From assembly GCF_014204915.1 (NCBI RefSeq), contig NZ_JACHMH010000001.1, forward strand, positions 4,551,501 through 4,615,500: 64,000 nucleotides of DNA, read 5' to 3'. This document shows positions 1 to 7,677 of the stretch, piece by piece (position 1 is the first letter of the stretch; each line of letters starts with the position of its first letter). Origin of the DNA: Crossiella cryophila. Lineage in GTDB: Bacteria > Actinomycetota > Actinomycetes > Mycobacteriales > Pseudonocardiaceae. The notes under the pieces were generated by a model. The model did not search any database. It had not been told where the DNA came from and saw only the letters and a program-made list of their open reading frames with translations. Position numbers and translations under genes: made by a program.

Positions 1-344
1 CGGGCGCGCCGGTGGCCGCGTTGCTGCTGGAGGGCGCTGACCTGCGCTGCGTCGCGGTGGTGGGCACCGGGCGGGTGGTCCGGCTGGACCTGGCCGTGGG
101 CTCGCGCCTGCCCGCCGCGGACTCCGCGCTGGGCCGGGCCCTGCTCGGCGGGGAGTGGGAGTGGCTGGACACCGAGTTACCCGGCGGGCTGCGCTGCCTG
201 GCCGTGCCGGTGGGCGGGGCGGCGCCGCTCGCGCTGGTCCTGTTCCCCGGCATGGGCGAGGCCCGGGTGGAGCTGCTGGCGCGGACGCTGCGGGAGACCG
301 CGCGCTGGGTCGGAGCCGAACTCGCCCTGGTCGAGCACTGCTGA
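1..344 (+). CDS. C-terminal part of a possible IclR-type effector domain (5' end outside window)
   Basis: The reading frame is open from the first complete codon at position 3 and stops at 344, so only about the last 113 residues are present. The stretch VRLDLAVGSRLPAADSALGRALLGG resembles the effector-domain segment of IclR-family regulators, where a hydrophobic strand is followed by S-x-L-G-R-A-L-L. The end (ELLARTLRETARWVGAEL) fits the closing helix of that GAF-like fold. No DNA-binding part is visible because it would lie upstream. A solo GAF-type sensor is an alternative. It precedes ribA on the same strand but is separated by about 78 bases holding a palindrome, so co-transcription is not certain. 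Confidence 0.5.
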   Translation, partial: GAPVAALLLEGADLRCVAVVGTGRVVRLDLAVGSRLPAADSALGRALLGGEWEWLDTELPGGLRCLAVPVGGAAPLALVLFPGMGEARVELLARTLRETARWVGAELALVEHC

Positions 345-355
345 AAAACTAGTTG

Positions 356-367
356 TTCAAATTTGAA
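356..367. promoter_or_regulatory. 12-bp perfect palindrome TTCAAATTTGAA upstream of ribA
   Basis: TTCAAATTTGAA is self-complementary and AT-only in its centre, which stands out in this GC-rich DNA. It sits 55 bp before the ribA start. Palindromes of this TTGTTCAAATTTGAA type are typical operators of MarR-family regulators; the cognate regulator is not identified here. A related half, TTTGAA, recurs near 395-400. Confidence 0.5.
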
Positions 368-422
368 ATGGAGCGTAGGGTCCAAGATAGTTAGAGTTTG
401 AACCACCTGCTCGGAGGTTCCC

Positions 423-1055
423 ATGGCACACCCCCGGCCCCAGGCCACGGTACGCACCAGGGTGCGGATCCCGTTGCGCTTCGGCGACGGTTTCTCGGTG
501 ACCGCGACCGCGGTCACCTTCCGCGGCCTCGTCGACGGTCTGGAGCACCTGGCGCTGGTCTTCGGCGACCCCGCCCGCACGCCGGATCCGTTGGTGCGCC
601 TGCACTCGGAGTGCCTGACCGGCGATGTGTTCGGCTCGGCCCGCTGTGACTGCGGACCGCAGCTGCGCGAGGCGGTCGAGCGGATCCAGGAGCGTGGCGG
701 CGTGCTGCTCTACCTGCGCCAGGAGGGTCGAGGCATCGGCCTGTACAACAAGCTGGACGCCTACGCGCTGCAGGAGGCCGGCCTGGACACCTACGCGGCC
801 AACACCGCGCTGGGCCTGCCAGAGGACGACCGGGACTACACCCCGGCCGCGCAGATGCTGCACGCCCTGGGCCTTGGCGAGGTGGACCTGCTGTCCAACA
901 ACCCGGACAAGGCCGGACAGCTGCGCGCGCTGGGCGTGCGGATCCGGCACACGACGCCCACCGGCGTGTTCGCCACCGAGACCAACCTGCGTTACCTGCG
1001 GGCCAAGGTCGACCACACCGGGCACACCATCGCCCTGCACGGATTGGCGGTGTGA
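423..1055 (+). CDS. ribA: GTP cyclohydrolase II
   Basis: This 210-residue protein would open the imidazole ring of GTP to give 2,5-diamino-6-ribosylamino-4-pyrimidinone phosphate, the first step of riboflavin synthesis or of deazapurine and tetrahydropyran side pathways. The zinc-binding cysteines are visible at residues 64, 75 and 77 in HSEC-x10-CDCG, followed by the GTP-binding block LRQEGRGIGLYNK near residue 98. It lacks the fused DHBP synthase (RibB) domain usual in the main riboflavin-operon protein of actinobacteria, so it is probably a stand-alone second copy; such copies often serve secondary metabolism or flavin supply to neighbours. The ATG has GGAGG six bases upstream. The stop overlaps the next gene region. 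Confidence 0.9.
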   Translation: MAHPRPQATVRTRVRIPLRFGDGFSVTATAVTFRGLVDGLEHLALVFGDPARTPDPLVRLHSECLTGDVFGSARCDCGPQLREAVERIQERGGVLLYLRQEGRGIGLYNKLDAYALQEAGLDTYAANTALGLPEDDRDYTPAAQMLHALGLGEVDLLSNNPDKAGQLRALGVRIRHTTPTGVFATETNLRYLRAKVDHTGHTIALHGLAV

Positions 1056-1060
1056 CCGCG

Positions 1061-1822
1061 ATGAGGATGCCCACGCTCTATCTCTCGCACGGCGCGCCGA
1101 TGCTCGCCGACGATCCACTGTGGACCAAGGAACTGGCCGACTGGTCGGCGAACCTGCCGCGCCCCAAGGCGATCCTGATGGTCTCCGCGCACTGGGAGGA
1201 GGCCCCGCTCGCGCTGGGCGCCACCACCACGGTGCCGCTGGTCTACGACTTCACCGGCTTCGAACAGCGCTTCTACCAGGTGACCTACCCGGCGCCGGGC
1301 GCGCCGGAACTCGCCGCGCAGGTCACCAAGTTGTTGCGTGGCCCGGGAACCCCGGTCCAGCAGGTGCCGGACCGGGGCCTGGACCACGGCGCGTACGTGC
1401 CGCTGGTGGAGATGTACCCCGACGCGGACATCCCGGTGCTGCAGGTGTCCCTGCCCGCGCTGGACCCGCGGCGGTTGCTCGAGGTCGGCCGCAAACTCGC
1501 GCCACTGCGGGAGGAGGGTGTGCTGATCGTGGGCAGCGGGTTCTTCACGCACAACCTGCGCGCGATGACCACCGGCGTGCCGCAGTCGGTGATGACCGAG
1601 TTCGACGACTGGGGCGCGCGGACGCTGGCCGCGGCCGACCTGGACGCGTTGCTGGACTTCGAGCACAAGGCCCCGGCCGCCCGGCTGGCACACCCTCGCA
1701 CCGAGCACTTCGCCCCACTGTTCGTCACCCTGGGCGCGGGTCTGGACGAACTGGCCGGGCAGCGCACGGTGATCGACGGGTTCTGGTACGGGCTGGCCAA
1801 ACGATCAACGCAGCTCGGTTAG
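1061..1822 (+). CDS. DODA-type (class III) extradiol ring-cleavage dioxygenase
   Basis: A 253-residue member of the LigB/YgiD family, which uses a non-haem metal to open catechol-type rings (4,5-DOPA dioxygenase is the best known). Likely metal ligands are His in LSHGAP near the N-terminus, His in SAHWE (about residue 46) and His in FTHNLR (about 163), with LDHGAYVPL supplying a catalytic His. Length agrees with bacterial DODA proteins (about 260). A GTG at 1052 would overlap the ribA stop; ATG at 1061 is preferred and still leaves the genes tightly coupled. Pairing with a lone GTP cyclohydrolase II suggests an aromatic or pteridine-related pathway, which is inference. Its 3' end overlaps the convergent hydrolase by four bases. 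Confidence 0.82.
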   Translation: MRMPTLYLSHGAPMLADDPLWTKELADWSANLPRPKAILMVSAHWEEAPLALGATTTVPLVYDFTGFEQRFYQVTYPAPGAPELAAQVTKLLRGPGTPVQQVPDRGLDHGAYVPLVEMYPDADIPVLQVSLPALDPRRLLEVGRKLAPLREEGVLIVGSGFFTHNLRAMTTGVPQSVMTEFDDWGARTLAAADLDALLDFEHKAPAARLAHPRTEHFAPLFVTLGAGLDELAGQRTVIDGFWYGLAKRSTQLG

Positions 1823-2664
1823 GAGGCGGTGAGGAAGGGAATCACGGTGGCGCGGAAGGCTTCCGGGTTGTCCAGCCACGGGATGTGCGCGACCTGCGGC
1901 AGTTCCACGTGGGTGGCGTTGCCGAACAGCGGGACCATCGACTCGACCACCTTGGGCCGAGGACCGCTGTCCAGACTGCCGGAGACGAGCAGCACCGGGG
2001 CGCTCAGCCGGGCAAGCCCGGCACGGGTGGCCTCCGGATCGAACGCGCCCTCGCCAGGGTAGGCGGCGGCCGCCTCGACATTGCGGTGCGCGGCGCAGTA
2101 CTCGGCGTCGGCCCGGCTGTCGGCGTTCCAGCGGCGGTAGGTGAACGGCTGCAACTTGTCCCACAACTCCGGGCTCGCCTCACCCGCGCGGATCTTCGCC
2201 AGCGCGGCGATGGCCGCCGGGTACCAGGGCTCGTCGACGCGCAGCGCGATGGCCTCGTCCCGATCGGACTGCGGGAACTCGATGCCCACCGCGCGAGCCC
2301 GCGCGTTGAGCAGCACCAGCGAGGAGATCCGCTCCGGGTACGCCCCCGCGTAGGACAGGGTGAGGTCGCCGCCCGCGGAGTGCGCGAGCACGTCGATCCG
2401 GTCCAGACCGAGGTGCACACGAAGAGCCTCGACATCGGCGACCTGGCGGTCGCAGCGGTAGGTGGCCAGATCGGCCGGGATCGCGGACTCGCCGGTGCCA
2501 CGCAGGTCCAGCCGGATCAGGGTGCGGTGCGCGGTCAGGCCGGCCAGATCGCCGAGGTAGCCCGAGGCGACCATCGGACCGCCGGGCAGGCAGATCAGCG
2601 GGGCGCCCGTGCCCTCGACGTGGTAGGTCAGCTTGGTGCCATCGGGGGCGAGGAAGGTCGGCAT
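1819..2664 (-). CDS. Alpha/beta hydrolase, proline-iminopeptidase-like
   Basis: A 281-residue alpha/beta hydrolase. The oxyanion-hole segment LPGGPM lies at residues 26-31, the nucleophile Ser96 in AHSAGG, an acid in VSGSLDSGPR near 233 and the catalytic His in VAHIPWLDNPEAF near 259. The GGP oxyanion motif and the overall pattern are those of prolyl aminopeptidases and related esterases, but substrate cannot be predicted. No signal peptide is seen, so it is cytoplasmic. It is convergent with the DODA gene and has a long gene-free region upstream. It appears to be a single-gene unit. Confidence 0.8.
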   Translation of the reverse strand: MPTFLAPDGTKLTYHVEGTGAPLICLPGGPMVASGYLGDLAGLTAHRTLIRLDLRGTGESAIPADLATYRCDRQVADVEALRVHLGLDRIDVLAHSAGGDLTLSYAGAYPERISSLVLLNARARAVGIEFPQSDRDEAIALRVDEPWYPAAIAALAKIRAGEASPELWDKLQPFTYRRWNADSRADAEYCAAHRNVEAAAAYPGEGAFDPEATRAGLARLSAPVLLVSGSLDSGPRPKVVESMVPLFGNATHVELPQVAHIPWLDNPEAFRATVIPFLTAS

Positions 2665-3353
2665 GATCGGCAGGGTAGACGCTGGTGGGGGCGGTGGTGA
2701 GGGTTTTGACCGGGCTGGTGCGGCGGCGGCGGAGACCAGGGATCGACGCGGGTGTTGAGGCGGGCCGGTGGCCGGGGGAACTGCGGCGGATGGGCTTGTC
2801 GCGGGCCGGGGGTCTGCGCCGGTTTAGGCTGTTGCGGGCCGGTGACCTGCGGTTGGTGAGTTGGTCGGGGGCTGAAGGCAACCTTTTCGGCTTGAAAAGC
2901 GTTCCGCAGAGGAAGCGGCGGGCGGGGCGGGGAAGACGCGGGCCGGGATGGCGTGAGTCGGAGCGTCCGGGCCGGGTCGGGACGGCGCTGACCGGGATGG
3001 CGTCGGTCGGAGCGCGCGGGCCGGAAACGGGGCGTGCGGGCCGGGAGGACGGGAGTTGGAGCGTCCGGTCGGGATCGGGACGGCGTCGGCCTGGATGGCG
3101 TGGGTCGGAGCTTCCGGGTGGCGATCGGGACAGCGCTGGTCAGGCAGGGCCAGGCCGGGCTGGCGTGGCTCAGCACGGCGCTGACCGGGGCTGGCAGAGT
3201 CGAGGCGCGAGCCAGGAGGCCCGAGCCGGGCGCGCGATCCGGGGTTCGAGCCGGGTGGCGCGAGCTGGGTGGCCAGAGTCGGGGCGGGGCCGGGGCTTGC
3301 CGGGCCGGTTGATGTGGTGTGCTGGTGCGGGGCCGTCGTTGGTCGCCGGGGTG
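2665..3353. other. 689-bp gene-free stretch with a decayed 49-bp tandem repeat
   Basis: No reading frame here has a recognisable domain; the frames that stay open are artefacts of the high GC content. Between about 2945 and 3150 the sequence repeats with a period near 49 bp: the anchor GTCGGAGC or GTTGGAGC occurs at 2957, 3006, 3055 and 3103, each followed by a CCGGG-rich block and a GGGAYGGCG block. The remainder is G-rich on the plus strand without clear signals. Confidence 0.6.
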
Positions 3354-3794
3354 TCAGTCCGGGGTGTGGTGGGCGAGCAGGCGGGTCAGCAGGTCGACCA
3401 GCTGGGTGCGTTCGGCCGCGGACAGGGGCGCGGTAAGTTGGTTCTGGGCGGTGTCCAGGGCGGTGTCCAGGCGGCGTAGGTGGGCTTCGCCTGCCGCGGT
3501 GAGGTGGATGATGTTGCGGCGGGCGTCGGCCGGGTCCGGGGTGCGGTCGGCGTGGCCTTGGGCGACGAGTTCGTTGAGGGTGCCTACGACGTCGCTGCGG
3601 TCCATGTTGCCTCGGCGGCCCAGGTCCGCCTGACTGGCTGGGCCGAACTCGTGCAGCGTGGCCAGCAGGCGGTACTGGTAGCCGCGGGCGCCCTCGCTGG
3701 TGAACGCCTCGGTGACCAGGCGCCGGGCGTGGGTGGCGGTCTGGGTCAGCAGGTAGCTGGGGCGGCTGCTCAGGCGGTGTGGGGCCTCGGACAT
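3354..3794 (-). CDS. MarR-family transcriptional regulator
   Basis: A 146-residue winged-helix protein. The HTH lies around residues 50-75 (ASQADLGRRGNMDRSDVVGTLNEL) followed by the wing with DPADARRNIIHLTAAG, a MarR signature. The start at 3794 (MSEAPHRL) is chosen because the longer frame would read through the two operators. It is divergent from the SnoaL-like gene at 3877, and the shared gap contains two GTTGG-N5-CCAAC sites, so it probably represses both itself and that gene. Ligand unknown. Confidence 0.88.
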   Translation of the reverse strand: MSEAPHRLSSRPSYLLTQTATHARRLVTEAFTSEGARGYQYRLLATLHEFGPASQADLGRRGNMDRSDVVGTLNELVAQGHADRTPDPADARRNIIHLTAAGEAHLRRLDTALDTAQNQLTAPLSAAERTQLVDLLTRLLAHHTPD

Positions 3795-3815
3795 GGGGCG
3801 CAGCCTAGCAGGATT

Positions 3816-3830
3816 GTTGGTGTCACCAAC
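3816..3830. promoter_or_regulatory. MarR operator 1 (GTTGGTGTCACCAAC)
   Basis: Seven-base perfect arms GTTGGTG and CACCAAC around a single T. It shares the pattern GTTGG-N5-CCAAC with the site at 3844-3858, whose centre is 28 bp away. Lies between the divergent MarR gene and its neighbour. Confidence 0.75.
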
Positions 3831-3842
3831 GTTCTGTGTTAG

Positions 3843-3859
3843 CGTTGGTCTCGCCAACG
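3843..3859. promoter_or_regulatory. MarR operator 2 (CGTTGGTCTCGCCAACG)
   Basis: Six-base arms CGTTGG and CCAACG with a 5-bp spacer, the same GTTGG-N5-CCAAC pattern as the first site. It sits 18 bp before the SnoaL-like start codon, so binding would block that gene's promoter or early transcription. Confidence 0.75.
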
Positions 3860-3876
3860 AAATGAGCTGAGGGGTT

Positions 3877-4296
3877 ATGGGCGAGCTAGGGAAGTTGTTG
3901 GACCGCAATGAGATCGCCGACCTGCTGGCGAGGCTGGGGCGGTGGCTGGATGGGCTGGGTGGGGATCCGGCGGAGATCTATGACCGGGATGTGGTGGTGC
4001 GGAGTCCGCGTGGGGAGTTCCGTGGGCTGGCGCGGGTGGTGGAGTTCGTCCGGGGTTCGGATCAGGGGGATCGGTTTCAGCACTTCCACAGTGATGTGCT
4101 GATCGAGGTGGACGGGGATCGGGGTGTGGTGCACGCCAACCAGGTTGTGCACTTCTACCTACAGGGCGCGGCTCCGCATCGCACCTCCGGCCTGCGCGTC
4201 ACCTACACGGTGGCGCGCAGGCCGGGAGGGTGGCGGCTGGTGTCCTCAGAGATCCGGTTGGAGTGGATCATCGGGGAGTTGCCGCTGTCGGCGTGA
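3877..4296 (+). CDS. SnoaL-like / NTF2-fold protein
   Basis: A 139-residue protein with the cone-shaped NTF2 fold pattern: N-terminal helices (NEIADLLARLGRWLDGL), strands ending DRDVVVRSPRG, a FQHFHSDVLIEVDGDRGVVHANQ strand pair, and the closing GGWRLVSSEIRLEWIIG. Such proteins are polyketide cyclases, hydratases or ligand-binding proteins of unknown function; active residues are not assignable here. It is the divergent partner of the MarR gene and the likely target of its repression, suggesting a detoxification or small-molecule-modification role. GAGG precedes the ATG by six bases. Confidence 0.75.
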   Translation: MGELGKLLDRNEIADLLARLGRWLDGLGGDPAEIYDRDVVVRSPRGEFRGLARVVEFVRGSDQGDRFQHFHSDVLIEVDGDRGVVHANQVVHFYLQGAAPHRTSGLRVTYTVARRPGGWRLVSSEIRLEWIIGELPLSA

Positions 4297-4341
4297 CGGG
4301 GCTCGGTGGGCGGTTACGGGGCTCGGTGGGTGTGATGGGGC

Positions 4342-5880
4342 TCAGCGTGAGGGGGCGCCCGGTCCCCAGGGAATGCCCAGGCCCCACCAGGTCAGGAACA
4401 ACAGCGTCCAGCTCAGGGTCATCGCCACCGCCAGTGGCAATGTGTAGGAGGCCAGGGTGCCGATGCCCGCGTTCTTGCGGTATCGCTGCATGAAACCGAG
4501 CGCCATGATGAAGTACGGGCTCATCGGGGTGATCGCGGTGGAGCCGGAGTCGGCGATGCGGAACAACGCCTGGGTGGTCTCCGGTGAGATGTGCACCAGC
4601 ATCAGCATCGGCACCAGCACCGGGGCCGCGATCGACCACATCGCCGAGCCGCTGGTGACCATCACGTTGACCAGGGTCAGCAGGACCAGCACCAGCAGGA
4701 AGATCACTGGGATGGGCAGGCCGCTGTTGCGGAAGACCTCGGCCGCGTTCACCGCGAGCACGTCGCCGAGTTTGGTCCACTCGAAGTAGGCCAGGAACTG
4801 GGCGATGGCGAAGAACAGCACCAGCACCGGGGCCATCTGCTTGAGGCCCTCGACCATCAGCTTGGGCACGTCGCCCGCCTTGCGGATGGTTCCGGCGGTG
4901 ACGCCGTAGACGATGCCGACCACGCCGAACAACAGCGCGACCACCGCGGCGATGCCGTCCAGCAGCGGGGAGTCGATGATGCTGCCGCCCTTGCCCCGCA
5001 ACGGGGACCAGCTCGGCAGGGTGAGCGCGGTCAGCACACCGAGGGAGAGCACCAGGGTGGCCAGGGACAGCCGCAGGGCCAGGCGTTCCCGTTGGGCGAC
5101 AACCAGATCGCCGATGTCGGTGAGGTCGGCGTCCGGGTCGGGGTCCAGGTCGGTGCGTTTGTTCAGCACCAGCTTGGTGACCAGGGTGATCACCAGGGCC
5201 AGCAGCAGTGAGGAGGCGATGTTGAAGAACCAGTTGCTCAGCGGGGAGACGGTGATCTCCGGGCTGATCAGCCGGGCCGCCGCGGTGGTGATGCCGGCGA
5301 AGATCGCGTCGTTGGGGGTGGGCACCGGACTGGCGTCATAACCGGAGGCGATGGCGGTGTAGGCCACCACGATGCCCAGGATCGGCGATTTGCCGACCGC
5401 GCGGAAAGCCAGGCCGCCCAACGGGACCAGGATGATGTAGGCGGCCGCGGAGGCCACGTGCGCCACGGTGCCGGCGAAGGCGACCGCGAAGACCACCCAG
5501 GAGGCGGGCACCCTGGACACGCCGACCTTCATCAGCGTGCCCAGGAATCCGCTGCGTTCGGCCACCGCCACACCCATGATCACCACCACGATGGTGGCCA
5601 TCGGCGGGAACTTGGCGAAGTTCTCGACCATTGTGGACAGTGCCATGGCCAGGCCGTCGCCGCTGAACAGGTTCCGCACGGTGACGGTCTTGCCGTTGCT
5701 GGGCGAGATCACGGACACGCCGAACCCGGCCAGCACCGCGCTGATCACGCCCAGCAGCAGGGACAACAGCCAGAACAACCAGAACGGGTGCGGCAGCGCG
5801 TTGCCCGCGCGTTCGATCACGGCCAGCAGGCGGAGCACCCTGGGCAGTTTGGTCTGCTCGGTGGCAGGGGAGTTGGTCAT
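4342..5880 (-). CDS. AbgT-family transporter
   Basis: A 512-residue membrane protein of the AbgT family, which includes the p-aminobenzoyl-glutamate importer AbgT and the sulfonamide exporter MtrF. About ten to twelve hydrophobic segments are visible, starting with PHPFWLFWLLSLLLGVISAVL. Family landmarks include the conserved polar block VAYTAIASGYDASPVPTPNDAIFAGI and SGSAMWSIAAPVLVPML with DSGSTAITPMSPYFI. Length is exactly typical. It is the last gene of a leftward operon (GntR, creatininase, esterase, transporter); the gap to the esterase is 16 bp. The context suggests import of an amide- or ester-linked substrate, or export of a product. Confidence 0.87.
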   Translation of the reverse strand: MTNSPATEQTKLPRVLRLLAVIERAGNALPHPFWLFWLLSLLLGVISAVLAGFGVSVISPSNGKTVTVRNLFSGDGLAMALSTMVENFAKFPPMATIVVVIMGVAVAERSGFLGTLMKVGVSRVPASWVVFAVAFAGTVAHVASAAAYIILVPLGGLAFRAVGKSPILGIVVAYTAIASGYDASPVPTPNDAIFAGITTAAARLISPEITVSPLSNWFFNIASSLLLALVITLVTKLVLNKRTDLDPDPDADLTDIGDLVVAQRERLALRLSLATLVLSLGVLTALTLPSWSPLRGKGGSIIDSPLLDGIAAVVALLFGVVGIVYGVTAGTIRKAGDVPKLMVEGLKQMAPVLVLFFAIAQFLAYFEWTKLGDVLAVNAAEVFRNSGLPIPVIFLLVLVLLTLVNVMVTSGSAMWSIAAPVLVPMLMLVHISPETTQALFRIADSGSTAITPMSPYFIMALGFMQRYRKNAGIGTLASYTLPLAVAMTLSWTLLFLTWWGLGIPWGPGAPSR

Positions 5881-5896
5881 GTCGGGATCCCGGTGG

Positions 5897-6865
5897 TCAG
5901 CAGGGGAGGCGGGGCAGGCGGTGCTGGCGGACGAAGTTCCACAGCACCTCGTGCGCCTCGATGGTCTGGGTGGTCACGCCGCCGCCGCTGTAGCTGTCGG
6001 CGCCCGGCCAGGTGTGCCCGCCGCCGGTCACCGCGACGTGCTTCACCTCGGCCCCGTCCTTGCACCGGGTCCAGCCGGTGACGGTGATGTCGCTGCCGAT
6101 CTGCTGTGATGGCAACGTTTGCGTGCACTTGTCGCGATCGGCCCACCGCTTCACCCAGCTCTGGATCGGGGGCAGGCCGCGGTCCTCGTCGCCGGTGTAG
6201 GGGATGGTCACGTCGGCGGTGCCGTGGAAGTCGATCACCGGTACCGGGCGGGAGGGCTTGCAGTTGATCCCGTTGGGGTAGAAGGCGCCCGCGATCGGCG
6301 CGATGGCGGTGATCCGGTCGGCCATGGTGCAGGCCAGGATGTCGATGAAGCCGCTGCCGTTGGACTTGCCGGTGGCGTAGACCCGCCGCATGTCCAGGCA
6401 CAGCGTGGTTTTCAGCGAATCGAGGAGGTCCTTGGTGAAGGCCACGTCGTCCACGCCGGGGGCGGAGTACGGCGCGCCCTGCCAGGCCTGGCGATCGCCC
6501 TCGCCGGTGCCGATGACGCCGTTGGGGTAGACCACCACCGCGGGCAGGGTGGACAGCTTGGAGAACTCCTCGGTGCCCGCGCCGGTGTTGCCGCGCCCGT
6601 GGTAGGCAAGGATCAGCGGCCAGTCCGAAGTGGACTCGTAGTTCGCGGGCAGGTGCAGCTGGTAGGTGCGGTCCCGGCCGCCGCTGCCGAGGTGGTGCAG
6701 GGCGCTGGTGCCCGGCGACTGCGGCGATGGTTTGCCGCAGCCGCCGGGGATCGCGGTCCGAGTGGGGGGCTCGGACCCGGCCGCGGTCCCGGCAACACTG
6801 GGGAGGATTGCCGCGAGCGCGGTGCACAACAGGGCTGCGAGGCGCAGCCTGGACAGGCGAGACAT
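5897..6865 (-). CDS. Secreted esterase of the PHB-depolymerase/feruloyl-esterase (LpqC-like) family
   Basis: A 322-residue exported hydrolase. A signal peptide is clear (RLRLAALLCTALAAILPSVAGTAAG, residues 6-30). The alpha/beta fold shows the oxyanion segment LILAYHGRGNTG, the nucleophile Ser168 in GKSNGSG, an Asp in DFHGTADVTIPY and the His in GGGHTWPG. Paired cysteines (CGKP, LCLDM, NCKP, KC) suit an extracytoplasmic enzyme with disulfides. This family cleaves poly-hydroxyalkanoates, feruloyl and other esters. It lies 47 bp downstream of the creatininase-like gene and 16 bp upstream of the transporter gene, so it probably supplies the substrate for them. Confidence 0.83.
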   Translation of the reverse strand: MSRLSRLRLAALLCTALAAILPSVAGTAAGSEPPTRTAIPGGCGKPSPQSPGTSALHHLGSGGRDRTYQLHLPANYESTSDWPLILAYHGRGNTGAGTEEFSKLSTLPAVVVYPNGVIGTGEGDRQAWQGAPYSAPGVDDVAFTKDLLDSLKTTLCLDMRRVYATGKSNGSGFIDILACTMADRITAIAPIAGAFYPNGINCKPSRPVPVIDFHGTADVTIPYTGDEDRGLPPIQSWVKRWADRDKCTQTLPSQQIGSDITVTGWTRCKDGAEVKHVAVTGGGHTWPGADSYSGGGVTTQTIEAHEVLWNFVRQHRLPRLPC

Positions 6866-6912
6866 GGTGCTATCCCTTTCGTCGACCCTGACGAGGGGTG
6901 GTGCGGGATTGA

Positions 6913-7677
6913 TCAGGTGGCCAGCCAGTCGTCGACGTAACCGACGATCCGGTTCACCACGGTGTCCACAATGGACTCACCGGCCTGCGCGGTGGCGCGG
7001 CGCGGATCGCCCAGCACCCCGTTGGGGCTGAGCCGGTCGTAGCGTAGTGCGAGCTTGGGGTGACCGTCCTTTCGGGACAGTCGAGCCAAGGGGGAGAGTT
7101 CGTCGAGGGTGGTGGTGCCGGGGCGCAGATGGCTGGTGCGCACCAGTTCCGGCGCCAGGTGCAGCATCTGCGCGGTCTCGGCCTCGCCGCTGTGCCCGTG
7201 CACCTCGCTGACGCCCATGCCGGCCACCACCTGACCGGCCAGCGCGGTCAGCGGGGTCCAGGCGAACTCGAGGTCGGGATGGGTGGCCAGGTAGTCCTGG
7301 GCGACCGTGCCGAGCGCGGCGTTGTTGCCGCCGTGCCCGGTGATCACCAGGATCTTGCGCCAGCCGTGCCGGTACAGGCTGTCGGTGTACTCGCGCACCA
7401 GGGTGGCGAAGGTGGTGGTGGACAAGGAGATGGTGCCGGCGAAGGCCAGGTGGTGCGGCGAGACGCCGACCGGCAGCGAGGGCCCGATGACCGCCCGGCC
7501 ATCAAGCTTGGCCGCGACCAGATCGGCCACCCGTTCGGCCCGGATGAGGTCGGTGGCCATCGGCAGCCCCGGCCCGTGCTGCTCGAAGGCGCCGGCGGGC
7601 AGCAGCACGACCGGGCTGTCCCTGACCGCGGCCGCGGCCTGTTCGGTGGTCAGTTCACCAAGCCGGTGGCTGGTCAT
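6913..7677 (-). CDS. Creatininase-family amidohydrolase
   Basis: A 254-residue protein of the creatinine amidohydrolase family, which hydrolyses cyclic or linear amides with two metals. Metal ligands are evident: Glu32, His34 and Asp43 in AFEQHGPGLPMATD, His in TGHGGNNAA near 115 and Glu in HSGEAETAQM near 166. The family covers creatininase, MftE peptidases and FAPy deformylase ArfB, so the exact substrate is open; no mycofactocin genes are nearby. The start overlaps the GntR stop by four bases (ATGA), showing an operon with the regulator. Confidence 0.85.
   Translation of the reverse strand: MTSHRLGELTTEQAAAAVRDSPVVLLPAGAFEQHGPGLPMATDLIRAERVADLVAAKLDGRAVIGPSLPVGVSPHHLAFAGTISLSTTTFATLVREYTDSLYRHGWRKILVITGHGGNNAALGTVAQDYLATHPDLEFAWTPLTALAGQVVAGMGVSEVHGHSGEAETAQMLHLAPELVRTSHLRPGTTTLDELSPLARLSRKDGHPKLALRYDRLSPNGVLGDPRRATAQAGESIVDTVVNRIVGYVDDWLAT

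Noticed and set aside
2685-3479. Long open frames in the 2.7-3.4 kb gap
   Set aside because: Arg/Gly-rich or Pro/Arg-rich translations on both strands with no domain; they follow from GC content and the 49-bp repeats.
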